Source of the DNA: Chloroflexota bacterium
GTDB lineage: Bacteria; Chloroflexota; Limnocylindria; Limnocylindrales; CSP1-4
Reading direction: 5' to 3'
Assembly: GCA_003158675.1 (NCBI GenBank)
Contig: PMKN01000068.1
Coordinates: 5,485-45,353, forward strand
DNA: 39,869 nt
Part shown: one piece after another, positions 22,663-30,535 of the stretch
How the letters are laid out: each line of letters begins with the position of its first letter
Position numbering within the stretch: position 1 is the stretch's first letter
Notes under the pieces: generated by a model
What the model saw: the letters and a program-made list of their open reading frames with translations, nothing else
Told to the model about the DNA's origin: nothing
The model's database searches: none
Made by a program: the position numbers and the translations under genes

Positions 22663-23900
22663 GCTTGAACCCCCGCGCCACATCGGGCGGCGATGAGATC
22701 GGCGCCGATCTCACGGAACCATCGGATCCGCGCTTCGTCGTCGGCGAACTCTCCGTTGGGCCGGCCATCTGCGTCGACGAACCCCGGCCGGCCGGCCGCC
22801 GCGAGATTCTGATGTGCGGCCACGATGCAGGTACCCTCCCAGAAGGTTTCTCGCGATAGCGGCGACAGGGGTTCCCCGCCCAGCGCCATGGGCTCGAGCG
22901 GAATCATCCGTCGCGTATTGTGTTCCGTGCCAGCCATGATCACGATGCCGGCCCGGCGCAGCACTGCTACGTAGCGATCGATGACCTCGGGCCGGTTGCG
23001 TACCGGTATCAGTTCGGCGCAGTGGATGCCACGAGCGAGCAGCCGCTGTGCCAGTTCCTCGGCCGGAGCTTCGAAGGCGCAGATCGGCGAGGCGCCGTCG
23101 GCGAGTATCGGGTAGCACGGAATGCCCCCCAGCTCGAGGATGAGCCTGAAGGCATCGTCGAACGAGACGGCTGCCTCGGGCACGAAGGCGGGTCTGCCGG
23201 CCTTCATCAGGTTCGCGCGGATCGCCTCCTGGACCGCCGCCGCATCGGCCGTGTCGACGCTCGTCGTCGTCCCGAACAAGCGGCCGAGAATGGCCGTTCG
23301 GTCGTCCTGCGGAACTTCGCGGAAGAGGAGCTCCTGGAAGGCCATGGCGACGTGGCGCTCCTGTAGCGCCACCCATTCGACAGGGACGCCGGCGCGTTCG
23401 GCGACCGAGGCGGCGATCGTCGCGTCGGTTGTTCCGCCCTCGAGTCCGACCTGCCCAAAGCGCTCGGCAAGGAGGGCTGTCATGGTTCGGATTCGGTCGT
23501 CGCTGGCTGAGCGCATCGCCGCGATCCGGCGCGCGGCGGACGGCGTAGGAGGGTCGAAACGGGTGATTGCCTTGCCGCACAAATACATCCGGTTGAGGTT
23601 CGTCGGGTCGTTCACGAGCATCCCGCCGCCCGGCAGGTCGTCGATGAGGGTGATGATCTCGAGGCCGAACAGCGGCACGATTCCAGCTTGGGCAGCGGCT
23701 GCCGCGAAACGCCGGTAGACCCGGAAGTCGTGGTAGTTGGCGGTCCCCATCGCCGCGACGCCCTCTGCTGCCCCGATCTGGACCGCCTGCTCCGGTGTTT
23801 CGAACGCGGAGAAGTTCGGCGGCAGGTGGATGTGCGTGTTGACGATCGGTCGGCCCGACCCCGCATCCGAGTCGGCGTTCAGGCTTTGGTTGTCGTCCAT
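22659..23900 (-). CDS. PHP-domain-like metal-dependent hydrolase
   Basis: The ATG at 23900 has AAAGGAAG just upstream and gives 413 residues; the open frame reaches 23990 without support. The N-terminus has PIVNTHIHLPPNFSAFETPEQ, then ANYHDFRVYRRF and VPLFGLEI, and near residue 335 VIMAGTEHNTRR. Spaced H-x-H, His-Asp, Glu and late His motifs fit the PHP superfamily (histidinol-phosphatase and polymerase-associated metallohydrolases). It is longer than simple PHP phosphatases, with a central helical insert. In this operon (first gene before the aldolase-SDR fusion, GTGA overlap) it could remove phosphate from, or open, a sugar derivative. The exact reaction cannot be read from the sequence. 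Confidence 0.65.
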   Translation of the reverse strand: MDDNQSLNADSDAGSGRPIVNTHIHLPPNFSAFETPEQAVQIGAAEGVAAMGTANYHDFRVYRRFAAAAAQAGIVPLFGLEIITLIDDLPGGGMLVNDPTNLNRMYLCGKAITRFDPPTPSAARRIAAMRSASDDRIRTMTALLAERFGQVGLEGGTTDATIAASVAERAGVPVEWVALQERHVAMAFQELLFREVPQDDRTAILGRLFGTTTSVDTADAAAVQEAIRANLMKAGRPAFVPEAAVSFDDAFRLILELGGIPCYPILADGASPICAFEAPAEELAQRLLARGIHCAELIPVRNRPEVIDRYVAVLRRAGIVIMAGTEHNTRRMIPLEPMALGGEPLSPLSRETFWEGTCIVAAHQNLAAAGRPGFVDADGRPNGEFADDEARIRWFREIGADLIAARCGAGVQA

Positions 23901-24218
23901 GCTTCCTTTGACCCGGATCCAACCGGTGCAGCGCCCTCGCTCCGATCGGCGCCGCATCCCTGCGGTGGTTCCCGCTCGGCGGCCCGACATTCTGCGGAGC
24001 GCGGTCGGAGGCGCCCTCGGGAACGACGGGCATGCTCGAGACCGGTGGGCGTGGTTTCGTCGATTTACGCTTGGTTTCGGCTATTTGCGATTCCAGCGCT
24101 GGCGCAAATGTTACGTTCCCGGGAGTCGGCTATCAAGCCGGCCGGCGGGAACGAGACGGACGCGGCTTCACGGGCGCCTCGGACCGCTCCGAGGACACTA
24201 TCGAGGGCCGGGCGGAAA
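23901..24218. promoter_or_regulatory. Intergenic regulatory region with tandem 20-bp repeats and a dyad
   Basis: This 318-base gap between the transporter genes and the metabolic genes has no credible gene. Two adjacent 20-bp units start with TGGTTTCG at 24052 and 24072 and agree at 16 of 20 positions. Just downstream lies an inverted repeat: TTTGCG (24084-24089), CCAGCGCTGG (24093-24102) and CGCAAA (24103-24108). The spacing is close to two helical turns, as for a regulator binding one face. A promoter for the minus-strand metabolic genes is expected here, but no clear -10/-35 pair was found. Confidence 0.5.
24177..24194 (-). terminator. Hairpin after the ABC transporter genes
   Basis: CCTCGGA at 24177-24183 pairs with TCCGAGG at 24188-24194 across a 4-base loop, 25 bases beyond the ATPase stop. 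No T-tract follows, so it may be a weak terminator or an RNA-stabilising hairpin. Confidence 0.4.
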
Positions 24219-24998
24219 TCAGCCGTGGAGCTCGGCCAGATCGTGTTGCGTCACTTCTTGAGGCATCTTGCCCATGATGATCATGGCCAGGACCTCATCC
24301 GTCGTCACGTCCGCCTTGTTGACCGTACCCACCAGCCGGCCGTGGAGCATCACGCTGATCCGATCCGCGAGATCGAAGACGTCGTGGATGTCGTGGCTGA
24401 TAAGGAAGATGCCGATGCCTTCCGACTTGAGCTGCTTGATCAGGTCGCGGACCTGGGCAGTCTCGGCGGGCCCGAGGGCGGCAGTGGGCTCGTCCATGAT
24501 CAGGATCCGAGCGTTGAAATGGACTGCCCGGCCGATGGCGATCGCCTGGCGCTGGCCACCGGAGAGCGACACGACCGCCGTCTTAAAGTTCTTGAAGTTG
24601 GGGTTCAGCCGCCCCATGACCTGCCGCGTGGCGGATTCCATTGCCGCGTCGTCGAGATCGCCGAACCGGCTCGTCAGCTCCCGGCCGAGGAAGACGTTGG
24701 CCGACGCATCGATGTTCTCGGCCAGCGCCAGAGTCTGGTAGATAGTCTCGATCCCGAGCGCCTTGGCATCACGCGGGTTGGCGATCGACACCGGCTTCCC
24801 GTCGATGAGGATCTGGCCCGAGTCGGCCGGATGCGCGCCGGACAGGCATCGAATCAATGTCGTCTTGCCGGCTCCGTTGCCGCCGACCAGACCGACGACC
24901 TCGCCGGGCCGAAGGTCGACCGTGACGTTCTGGACCGCGTGAACACCTCCGAAGGCGACGTTGATGTGCTGCAGCTCCACGAGCGGAGTGCCATCCAT
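24219..24998 (-). CDS. Sugar ABC transporter ATP-binding protein
   Basis: A single-domain ATPase of 259 residues that powers the sugar importer encoded upstream. Motifs are Walker [13 protein letters not shown], a Q-loop [11 protein letters not shown], signature [15 protein letters not shown], Walker [12 protein letters not shown] and the switch His in [11 protein letters not shown]. Unlike XylG or RbsA, which carry two ATPase halves (about 500 residues), it has one, like FrcA-type proteins, so it should act as a homodimer. Two starts compete: ATG 24998 with AGGAGG about 12 bases upstream, and TTG 25028 with GGAGGG six bases upstream, adding ten residues. It follows the permease by 13 or 43 bases. 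Confidence 0.93.
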   Translation of the reverse strand: MDGTPLVELQHINVAFGGVHAVQNVTVDLRPGEVVGLVGGNGAGKTTLIRCLSGAHPADSGQILIDGKPVSIANPRDAKALGIETIYQTLALAENIDASANVFLGRELTSRFGDLDDAAMESATRQVMGRLNPNFKNFKTAVVSLSGGQRQAIAIGRAVHFNARILIMDEPTAALGPAETAQVRDLIKQLKSEGIGIFLISHDIHDVFDLADRISVMLHGRLVGTVNKADVTTDEVLAMIIMGKMPQEVTQHDLAELHG

Positions 24999-25041
24999 AT
25001 GGGCGAGAGTTCCTCCTGTAAACGTCAAAGTGGTCCCTCCG

Positions 25042-26367
25042 TCAGCTGCGAGACCGGCGCCGGTTCCACGCGTCGAAGCCGACGGCGAGGATCAGGACGA
25101 TGCCCGCAACGACATTCTGGCCCGGCGAGTTGACGCCGTTGAAGCTGAGGCCGTACGCAATCGACTGCATGACGAAGGCGCCGACGACCGCACCCGCGAT
25201 CGATCCGGTGCCGCCCGCGAAAGATGTGCCGCCGACCACGGCGGCCGCGATGACGTAGAGCTCGTAGCTCTGGCCGACGTCGAGGGTCGACCCATTAAGG
25301 CGGGCCGCCGCGATGGCCGCCGCGATGGCGCACAGAATGCCCATCACGATGTACGTCTTCATGATCGTCCAGCGGGTATTGATACCTCCCAGCAGGGCCG
25401 CGTCGGGGTTGCCACCGTAGGCGTAGACATACCGGCCGAAGCGGCGGCGCTTCGCGATCCAGCTCATCACGAGCGTCACGCCGATGAGGATCATGATCGG
25501 GTACGGGAACCCAGTGGAGATCTGTAGGCCGCCCGCCGGGACCGCGATGCCGTTGGCAGCGGCGTACTGATCGGCCAGGCCCTTCGGCCAGTAATTCGCG
25601 TTCGCAAAGGCGGCTAGACCGAGAATTGCGAGGCAACCGACCAATCCGATCACCGCCTCGGCCCACATGGGTCGAACCGGGAACGCAAACCGGCGACGCT
25701 GCCGGCGCGCAGTGAAGAGGAACCAGACGATTGCGAGACAGCCGACAACCCCGACGCCCCACGTCAGTGTCGCGCCCATCGAGCCCGCGGCTCCTCCGCC
25801 GATCAGCTGGAAGGTTGGGTCAAGGCCGGACACGGCGGCGCCCTGCGACAGGTACCAGACGAGTCCGCGAATGGTCAGCAGGCCGCCGAGGGTGACGATG
25901 AACGAGGGCACGCCGACGTAAGCGATGATGAAACCCTGCACGGCACCGAATCCAGCGCCTATCCCGATCCCGATGCCGACGGCGATCGCCCACGTCAGTG
26001 GGAAGTCAGGAGGCAGATGCAGGATGTTGGGGAACCAGTCGGTCATCAGCAGCGCGTAGCTCATGGCCACGAAACCAACCAGCGACCCGACTGAGAGGTC
26101 GATGTTTCGCGAGACGATGACCAGCACCATCCCGGTCGCGATGATCGCGATACCCGTCGCCTGCACGGACAGAGTGACCATGTTCGTCGGGCTGATCATC
26201 TGCCCGCCGCTAATGATGTCAAAGACGAGCAGGATTACCGCGAGTGCGACGAGCATCCCGAAGAGTCGGAGATCGACTTCGGTCTGGGCAATGAGGCCAG
26301 ACAGGGATAGCCGCGGCGGCGGTTGCATCTGACCCTGTACCGGTGGCGCATCGGCCACGTTCGTCAC
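25042..26367 (-). CDS. Sugar ABC transporter permease, XylH-like
   Basis: The membrane subunit of a sugar importer; 441 residues with about ten hydrophobic segments. Family motifs include [54 protein letters not shown] (the loop that meets the ATPase), [14 protein letters not shown] and [12 protein letters not shown]. It is longer than RbsC (about 320) and close to XylH (about 390-430), with the long periplasmic or central loop near residues 240-290 seen in XylH-type proteins. The start is GTG at 26367 with AGGAG eight bases upstream. It lies 92 bases after the binding-protein gene, a gap that may hold an RNA-processing site but no clear terminator. Confidence 0.93.
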   Translation of the reverse strand: MTNVADAPPVQGQMQPPPRLSLSGLIAQTEVDLRLFGMLVALAVILLVFDIISGGQMISPTNMVTLSVQATGIAIIATGMVLVIVSRNIDLSVGSLVGFVAMSYALLMTDWFPNILHLPPDFPLTWAIAVGIGIGIGAGFGAVQGFIIAYVGVPSFIVTLGGLLTIRGLVWYLSQGAAVSGLDPTFQLIGGGAAGSMGATLTWGVGVVGCLAIVWFLFTARRQRRRFAFPVRPMWAEAVIGLVGCLAILGLAAFANANYWPKGLADQYAAANGIAVPAGGLQISTGFPYPIMILIGVTLVMSWIAKRRRFGRYVYAYGGNPDAALLGGINTRWTIMKTYIVMGILCAIAAAIAAARLNGSTLDVGQSYELYVIAAAVVGGTSFAGGTGSIAGAVVGAFVMQSIAYGLSFNGVNSPGQNVVAGIVLILAVGFDAWNRRRSRS

Positions 26368-26459
26368 GGTGGCGCTCCTGTTCCACGAAAAGGACCTGCG
26401 TCCACGGGGTGTTGCCCCGGGGACGCAGGTCAGGCTGTCGAGTTAGTGCTTGGCTATCG

Positions 26460-27695
26460 TTACTTGCAGGCGGGTGGCGCAGTGGCTGCGGCAACTCCCT
26501 TGCAGAGGTCAGCCTTGGTGATCTGGCCGGCATCGATCGCGGTCTGGAGGGTGTCCGCGGTCAGCGGGGTCGGCTGGAGGATGAACGAATTGACGACGGT
26601 CCCACCCGGGGTGGTGAAGGGCTTAGAGGCGAGACCGGCCGCCGGGGCGACGGACGGGTCGATGAGCCCGGTCGGGAGGGACAGGCTGGCCATCGCGGTG
26701 CCATTGCAGAGCGCCAACGCGGCGGCCCCAGCGGCCTTGCCGAGCTCATTGGCGTTCTTGAACACGTCGACGTACTGCTTGCCGAGGGCTACGTTGTTCA
26801 GGTTGGCCGGGTCGCCGTCCTGGCCGCTGAGCGGCGGGAACCCGTAGTTCTTGGCCGTGAGAGCGGCCACGACGCCGAGCGCCGTGCTGTCGTTCTCGTC
26901 GAGGACGGCATCGATGGTCTGCTTCGGGTTGGACGAGTTGGCCTTGTCGATGATCGTTTCCATGTTCGCCTGGGCCGTCTCGGTCTTCCAGGCGTCGGTG
27001 AACGTACCGGTCGCGGGTCCGACGATCTTGATGTCACCGGAAGCGACCAGCTTGGAGAGGCCCGCCTGGTCCCAGCCCTGCGGCAGGAACGTCGCGGCGT
27101 TCGGGTCGCCCGGGTCGCCCTTGATCAGGACGTAGTTGCCCTTCGGGACCTTCTTGATGATGGCGTCCGCCTGGGCCTTGCCGACGGCGACGTTGTCGAA
27201 GGTGATGTACAGGATGCTCGGATCTTCGATGAGCCGGTCATAGGCAATGACCGGGATACCGGCAGCCTTCGCCTTCGCGACCGCAGGCAGGATTGCCTTG
27301 TTGTCCTGCGCGAGCAGGATCAAGACGTTGGCGCCCTTCGAGATGAGCGTATCGACATCGGTCAGCTGCTGCTCGTTGCTGAGGTTGGCGTCAGCGTCGA
27401 TGTACTTTCCGCCGGCCGCCTCAACGGTCTTCTGAATGCCTGGCTTGTCATGGGCCGCCCAGCGCGGCTGCTGGAAGTTGTTCCAGGAGACGCCGACGGT
27501 GCAGGGCTTCTGCGCGGCCGTAGAAGCGGCCGCAGAGATGGCTGCGGTGGGAGCTGTTACCGCAGTCGCTGCCGCGGTGGCTACTGGCGGCGCGGTTGGT
27601 GCCGCAGTTGGTACCGGCGTTGCTGAGCTTGAGCACGCCGATGCGGCAAGAGCCGCTACCGACAGCAGGACTGCGATCCTGCGAGTGTTGGACAT
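26460..27695 (-). CDS. XylF-like periplasmic sugar-binding lipoprotein
   Basis: The substrate-recognition subunit of the importer, 411 residues from ATG 27695 (GGAGGAAGG upstream). A signal peptide ends in LAASACSSS, a loose lipobox, followed by a Thr/Ala/Pro-rich tether of about 50 residues. The periplasmic-binding fold shows VGVSWNNFQQPRW, NEQQLTDVDTLISKGANVLI, GIPVIAYDRLI, ITFDNVAVGKAQADAI, NYVLIKGDPGD, DAVLDENDSTALGVVAAL and SGQDGD. These match the xylose-binding XylF subgroup better than ribose- or galactose-binding proteins. A pentose, hexose or polyol ligand is possible. Expression of binding protein first in the operon fits its need for excess. Confidence 0.92.
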   Translation of the reverse strand: MSNTRRIAVLLSVAALAASACSSSATPVPTAAPTAPPVATAAATAVTAPTAAISAAASTAAQKPCTVGVSWNNFQQPRWAAHDKPGIQKTVEAAGGKYIDADANLSNEQQLTDVDTLISKGANVLILLAQDNKAILPAVAKAKAAGIPVIAYDRLIEDPSILYITFDNVAVGKAQADAIIKKVPKGNYVLIKGDPGDPNAATFLPQGWDQAGLSKLVASGDIKIVGPATGTFTDAWKTETAQANMETIIDKANSSNPKQTIDAVLDENDSTALGVVAALTAKNYGFPPLSGQDGDPANLNNVALGKQYVDVFKNANELGKAAGAAALALCNGTAMASLSLPTGLIDPSVAPAAGLASKPFTTPGGTVVNSFILQPTPLTADTLQTAIDAGQITKADLCKGVAAATAPPACK

Positions 27696-28054
27696 GATCC
27701 CTTCCTCCAGTGCATTTGGTCTTTGCCTACGTTGGGAAATGCCTTGGCCGACCAAACCTCCTCTCAGTTTAGCGACGGGCTGTCGGTCTCGCTGCTCCAA
27801 GGCCGCGAACATCGTGAGCCCGCCCAGGCCGCCGCCAAATGTGTACGACCTTGCTAGGGACGAGCTGTCGGGCAGCGTGCCTGCAAGGAGCGGACATCTC
27901 CGCCCCTGACTCCTTCACCGCGACGATGCGGATGGACGCTTGTGTAGCATACGCAAGCTTGCGCAGTCAAGGGCAGCCTCGGCGCAGGCGGGCGCTATGA
28001 TGAGCGCGATTCGATTGCTTGCGCGCCCTCGAAGTGACGCGATTGGCGGACCGA
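27696..28054. promoter_or_regulatory. Upstream region of the transporter operon with a perfect 12-bp palindrome
   Basis: This stretch of about 360 bases has no supported gene. The palindrome CGCAAGCTTGCG lies at 27952-27963. On the minus strand it is preceded by TTGACT and followed by TATGCT, promoter-like boxes but only 13 bases apart if taken together, so the true pair is unclear. The palindrome is a plausible operator for the sugar transporter, which would have a 5' leader of roughly 250 bases. Confidence 0.45.
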
Positions 28055-28321
28055 TCATCCGAAGCGATCGCTGACTTGCCAAGGGTAAAGAGCCCCGATC
28101 TGGGATCGGACACTCGATTCCACGAGCAAGGCGCGCTCGCTCACGCTCGAGGCCGGCCCGATCACCGACATCCACTCGAATGGGCGACCTACTTCGATGC
28201 CGCGGGCCAGGCGGGCCAGTCGAGGCTGCGGGGTGGCATCCACGTCCAGGCGGATGACTTCACCGGTCGCCGAGTCGGGTCGGAATGTGGCAAGGCGGCC
28301 TCGACGATAGCCCAGCGCCAT
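28055..28321 (-). CDS. Doubtful small open frame or gene remnant
   Basis: An 88-residue frame from ATG 28321, ending WQVSDRFG, occupies the gap before the FG-GAP gene. It has fair third-position G/C bias (about three quarters) and a plausible composition (GEVIRLDVDATPQPRL, GRPFEWMSVIGPASSVSE). There is no ribosome site, no recognised family, and the start lies only 26 bases from the divergent gene. A plus-strand frame (28019-28342) overlaps it and looks less protein-like. It could be a fragment of a lost gene. Confidence 0.25.
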   Translation of the reverse strand: MALGYRRGRLATFRPDSATGEVIRLDVDATPQPRLARLARGIEVGRPFEWMSVIGPASSVSERALLVESSVRSQIGALYPWQVSDRFG

Positions 28322-28346
28322 TACAGCGGCATAATCCAGTGATGGG

Positions 28347-30041
28347 ATGGGTCCGATGAGAGCTGCGATGCGTGTTCGGCGGCGCACCACCCTGGCGATT
28401 GCCGGAGCCGTGGCGATCGTCGCCATAGTGGCAGTCACGGCCACCGGCTTCGCTCTGGGGTATTTCGGCGGCTCCGCGAGGCCGACCACGGCCGGCGGCA
28501 CTCCCCATTTCGTCGAGGAGACCGCCGGCTCCGGATTGAGCCACACCTATGGGGGCGGCGATGCGTACGTCGCGGGCGGCGGAGTGGCAGTCTTCGACTG
28601 CAACGGGGACGGCCGGCCCGACATCTATCTGGCGGGCGGTAGCAACCCTGCCGCTCTGTACCGCAACGACAGTCCCCTGGGCGGCGATCTCAAGTTCACT
28701 CAGCTCCACGACACCACGACCGATCTCACCGGCGTCGAAGGCGCATACCCGATAGACATCGAAGGCGACGGCAACGTCGACCTCGTGGTGCTCCGGCTGG
28801 GCGAGACTGAGCTGCTCCGCGGCCTGGGCGGCTGCCGCTTCGAGAAGGCGAACGCCGCATGGTCGTTCGACGGCGGCAACGACTACGCCACGGCCTTTAG
28901 CGCGACCTGGGAGGGTTCGAACGCCCTGCCAACGCTCGCCATCGGTCACTACCTCAAGCTCGATGCCACGGGCACGCCGACGCGGGCCTGCGCCGACAGC
29001 GAACTCGTGCGTCCGAAGGCGGACGGAACGGCGTTCGATCGCCCGATCGCGCTCACGCCCGGCTACTGCACCCTGTCGATGCTCTTCAGCGACTGGGATC
29101 TCTCGGGGCGGCGTGACCTGCGCCTCGCCAACGATCGCAACTACTACGTGAACGGCGAGGAACAGTTGTGGCGGGTCGCTCCGGGCGAAAGCCCGCGCCT
29201 GTACACGAACGCTGACGGCTGGGTATCGCTGCAGATCTGGGGAATGGGCATCGCCGGATACGACGTCAACGGTGATGGCTACCCCGACTACTACGTCACG
29301 AGCCAGGCCGACAACCGGCTCCAGACGCTCGCCGCAGGACCGAACCAGCCGAGCTACCGCGACATCGCCCTCGAGCGTGGCGTCGCTGCCACGAGGCCCG
29401 GCAGTGGCGGACAGGACCTGCCCTCGACCTCCTGGCATCCCGAGTTCGAGGACGTCAACAACGACGGCCTCATCGACCTGTTCGTCTCCAAAGGCAACAT
29501 CAACGAGCAGCTGGACTTCGCCACAAAGGATCCGAGCGACCTGTTCCTCGGGCAGCCGGACGGCACCTTCAAGGAGCAGGCCGAGGCGGCCGGCATCGTC
29601 GAGTACGATCGCGGGCGTGGTGCGGCCCTGGCCGACTTCAACATGGACGGCCTGCTGGATCTGATCGAAGTCCATTACGGCGCGCCGGTGCGGGTCTGGC
29701 GGAACGTTGGCTCAGGCGACGCGGCCGCGCCCGGCCAGATGGGCAACTGGCTGGAGGTCCGGCCGACGCAAGCGGGCCCGAACCGCGATGCCATAGGAGC
29801 CTGGATCGAGGTCAAGGTCGGCGACGCGACCACGCGGCGCGAGCTGACGATCGGCGGCGGCCACGCCAGCGGGCAGCTCGGCTGGACCCATTTCGGCCTC
29901 GGACCGGCCGGCACCGCCCAGGTCCGGGTGAAGTGGCCGGACGGCCAGGCCGGGCCGTGGCTCCAGGTGGCCGCGAACCAGTTCGTTGACATTGTGCGGG
30001 GCGCGACCGAGGCACGCCCGTGGTCGCCTCCGAGCGCATAA
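28347..30041 (+). CDS. Exported FG-GAP/VCBS repeat protein with ASPIC/UnbV domain
   Basis: A 564-residue protein with an N-terminal membrane anchor or signal (about residues 14-38, TLAIAGAVAIVAIVAVTATG). Calcium-binding FG-GAP loops follow: DCNGDGRPDIYLA, DIEGDGNVDLVVL, DVNGDGYPDYYV, DVNNDGLIDLFV and DFNMDGLLDLIEV, which would build a beta-propeller. The C-terminal part (about 465-550) is an ASPIC/UnbV domain: WLEVRPTQAGPNRDAIGAWIEV, GGGHASGQLGWTHFGLG and VRVKWPDG. Such proteins are extracellular and usually of unknown role. The start is uncertain: ATG at 28347, 28356 and 28368 are close together and none has a strong ribosome site, but a CATAAT -10-like box at 28330-28335 suggests a very short leader. 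Confidence 0.85.
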   Translation: MGPMRAAMRVRRRTTLAIAGAVAIVAIVAVTATGFALGYFGGSARPTTAGGTPHFVEETAGSGLSHTYGGGDAYVAGGGVAVFDCNGDGRPDIYLAGGSNPAALYRNDSPLGGDLKFTQLHDTTTDLTGVEGAYPIDIEGDGNVDLVVLRLGETELLRGLGGCRFEKANAAWSFDGGNDYATAFSATWEGSNALPTLAIGHYLKLDATGTPTRACADSELVRPKADGTAFDRPIALTPGYCTLSMLFSDWDLSGRRDLRLANDRNYYVNGEEQLWRVAPGESPRLYTNADGWVSLQIWGMGIAGYDVNGDGYPDYYVTSQADNRLQTLAAGPNQPSYRDIALERGVAATRPGSGGQDLPSTSWHPEFEDVNNDGLIDLFVSKGNINEQLDFATKDPSDLFLGQPDGTFKEQAEAAGIVEYDRGRGAALADFNMDGLLDLIEVHYGAPVRVWRNVGSGDAAAPGQMGNWLEVRPTQAGPNRDAIGAWIEVKVGDATTRRELTIGGGHASGQLGWTHFGLGPAGTAQVRVKWPDGQAGPWLQVAANQFVDIVRGATEARPWSPPSA

Positions 30042-30158
30042 AGCGAGGGTCGCGAGTGGCCCGAAGCGCGACTGGCGGAAATCGGTCCACCAGGGCGAGC
30101 AGGCGGAGCGAGCGGGTCCGCCGGGCTTCCGTACTCCGAGGTCGGCTAACCACCTTCT

Positions 30159-30178
30159 CGCCCTCGCGGGTGAGGGCG
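30159..30178 (+). terminator. Hairpin downstream of the FG-GAP gene
   Basis: CGCCCTC (30159-30165) pairs with GAGGGCG (30172-30178) across GCGGGT. It lies about 120 bases after the stop and lacks a T-tract, so terminator function is possible but unproven. Confidence 0.3.
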
Positions 30179-30204
30179 GTGGTGAACGCCCTTGAGCCCT
30201 GATC

Positions 30205-30456
30205 CATAGGGGAAACTGGCGGTCACGACGGATCGGACATCGGCCCGACCGGCCTCGACGAGCCGGATCGCTTCGGGGTAGACCCGGTTCATCCGGCGCG
30301 CGATCTTGATCGGCAGACCCTTGCGGCGAGCGGGCGACGCCCTGAGGGCCGTGTGATCCAGCGACGAGACGCCGACCGTCAACGACGGTCCGGCTCCGGG
30401 CGGCGAGCCGGACAGCAGTCTCGACCGAATCGTCCACGCGGGCCGCAGGCTGCCTT
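30205..30456 (-). pseudogene. Decayed fragment of the zinc-dependent alcohol dehydrogenase
   Basis: The minus strand encodes, in two frames, pieces that match the dehydrogenase at 17874-18887. DDSVETAVRLAA lies in one frame, then ARRKGLPIKIARRMNRVYPE and AIRLVEAGRADVRSVVTASFP in another. The intact gene reads DDSVETAVALAA, then ARRKGLTVKLSRRMNRVYPE and AIRLVAAGLADVRSVVTASFP. The DNA is also clearly alignable with 17950-18190. The N-terminal half and extreme C-terminus are missing and a frame change separates the pieces, so no enzyme can be made. It lies just upstream of the SorC-family gene and suggests that a second copy of the dehydrogenase once stood here. The exact ends are approximate. 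Confidence 0.85.
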
Positions 30457-30494
30457 GCGGTTCGTCCGGGAGGGGAGTTCAGAGCGTCTAGCCC

Positions 30495-30519
30495 GCTCAG
30501 TTGAGCACTTGCCGCTCAG
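30495..30519 (+). promoter_or_regulatory. Possible operator of the SorC-family regulator
   Basis: GCTCAG occurs at 30495 and again at 30514, 19 bases apart on the same face, and the first copy is part of the palindrome GCTCAGTTGAGC (30495-30506). It lies just before the regulator's ATG at 30536. Autoregulation at such sites is common in the family; here it is inference. Confidence 0.4.
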
Positions 30520-30535
30520 ATGTGCCGATGCTACC

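Noticed and set aside
27940-27975. TTGACT and TATGCT as a -35/-10 pair on the minus strand
   Set aside because: The boxes are only 13 bases apart, too close for a standard promoter; only the palindrome between them is reported.
28260-29675. 471-residue minus-strand frame opposite the FG-GAP gene
   Set aside because: The plus strand shows repeated DxNxDG and ASPIC motifs in frame; the minus frame has no recognisable domain.
30353-30535. Start of the SorC-family gene at 30353
   Set aside because: The first 61 codons run through the dehydrogenase remnant and the candidate operator, and are Arg/Gly-rich with no similarity to SorC proteins.
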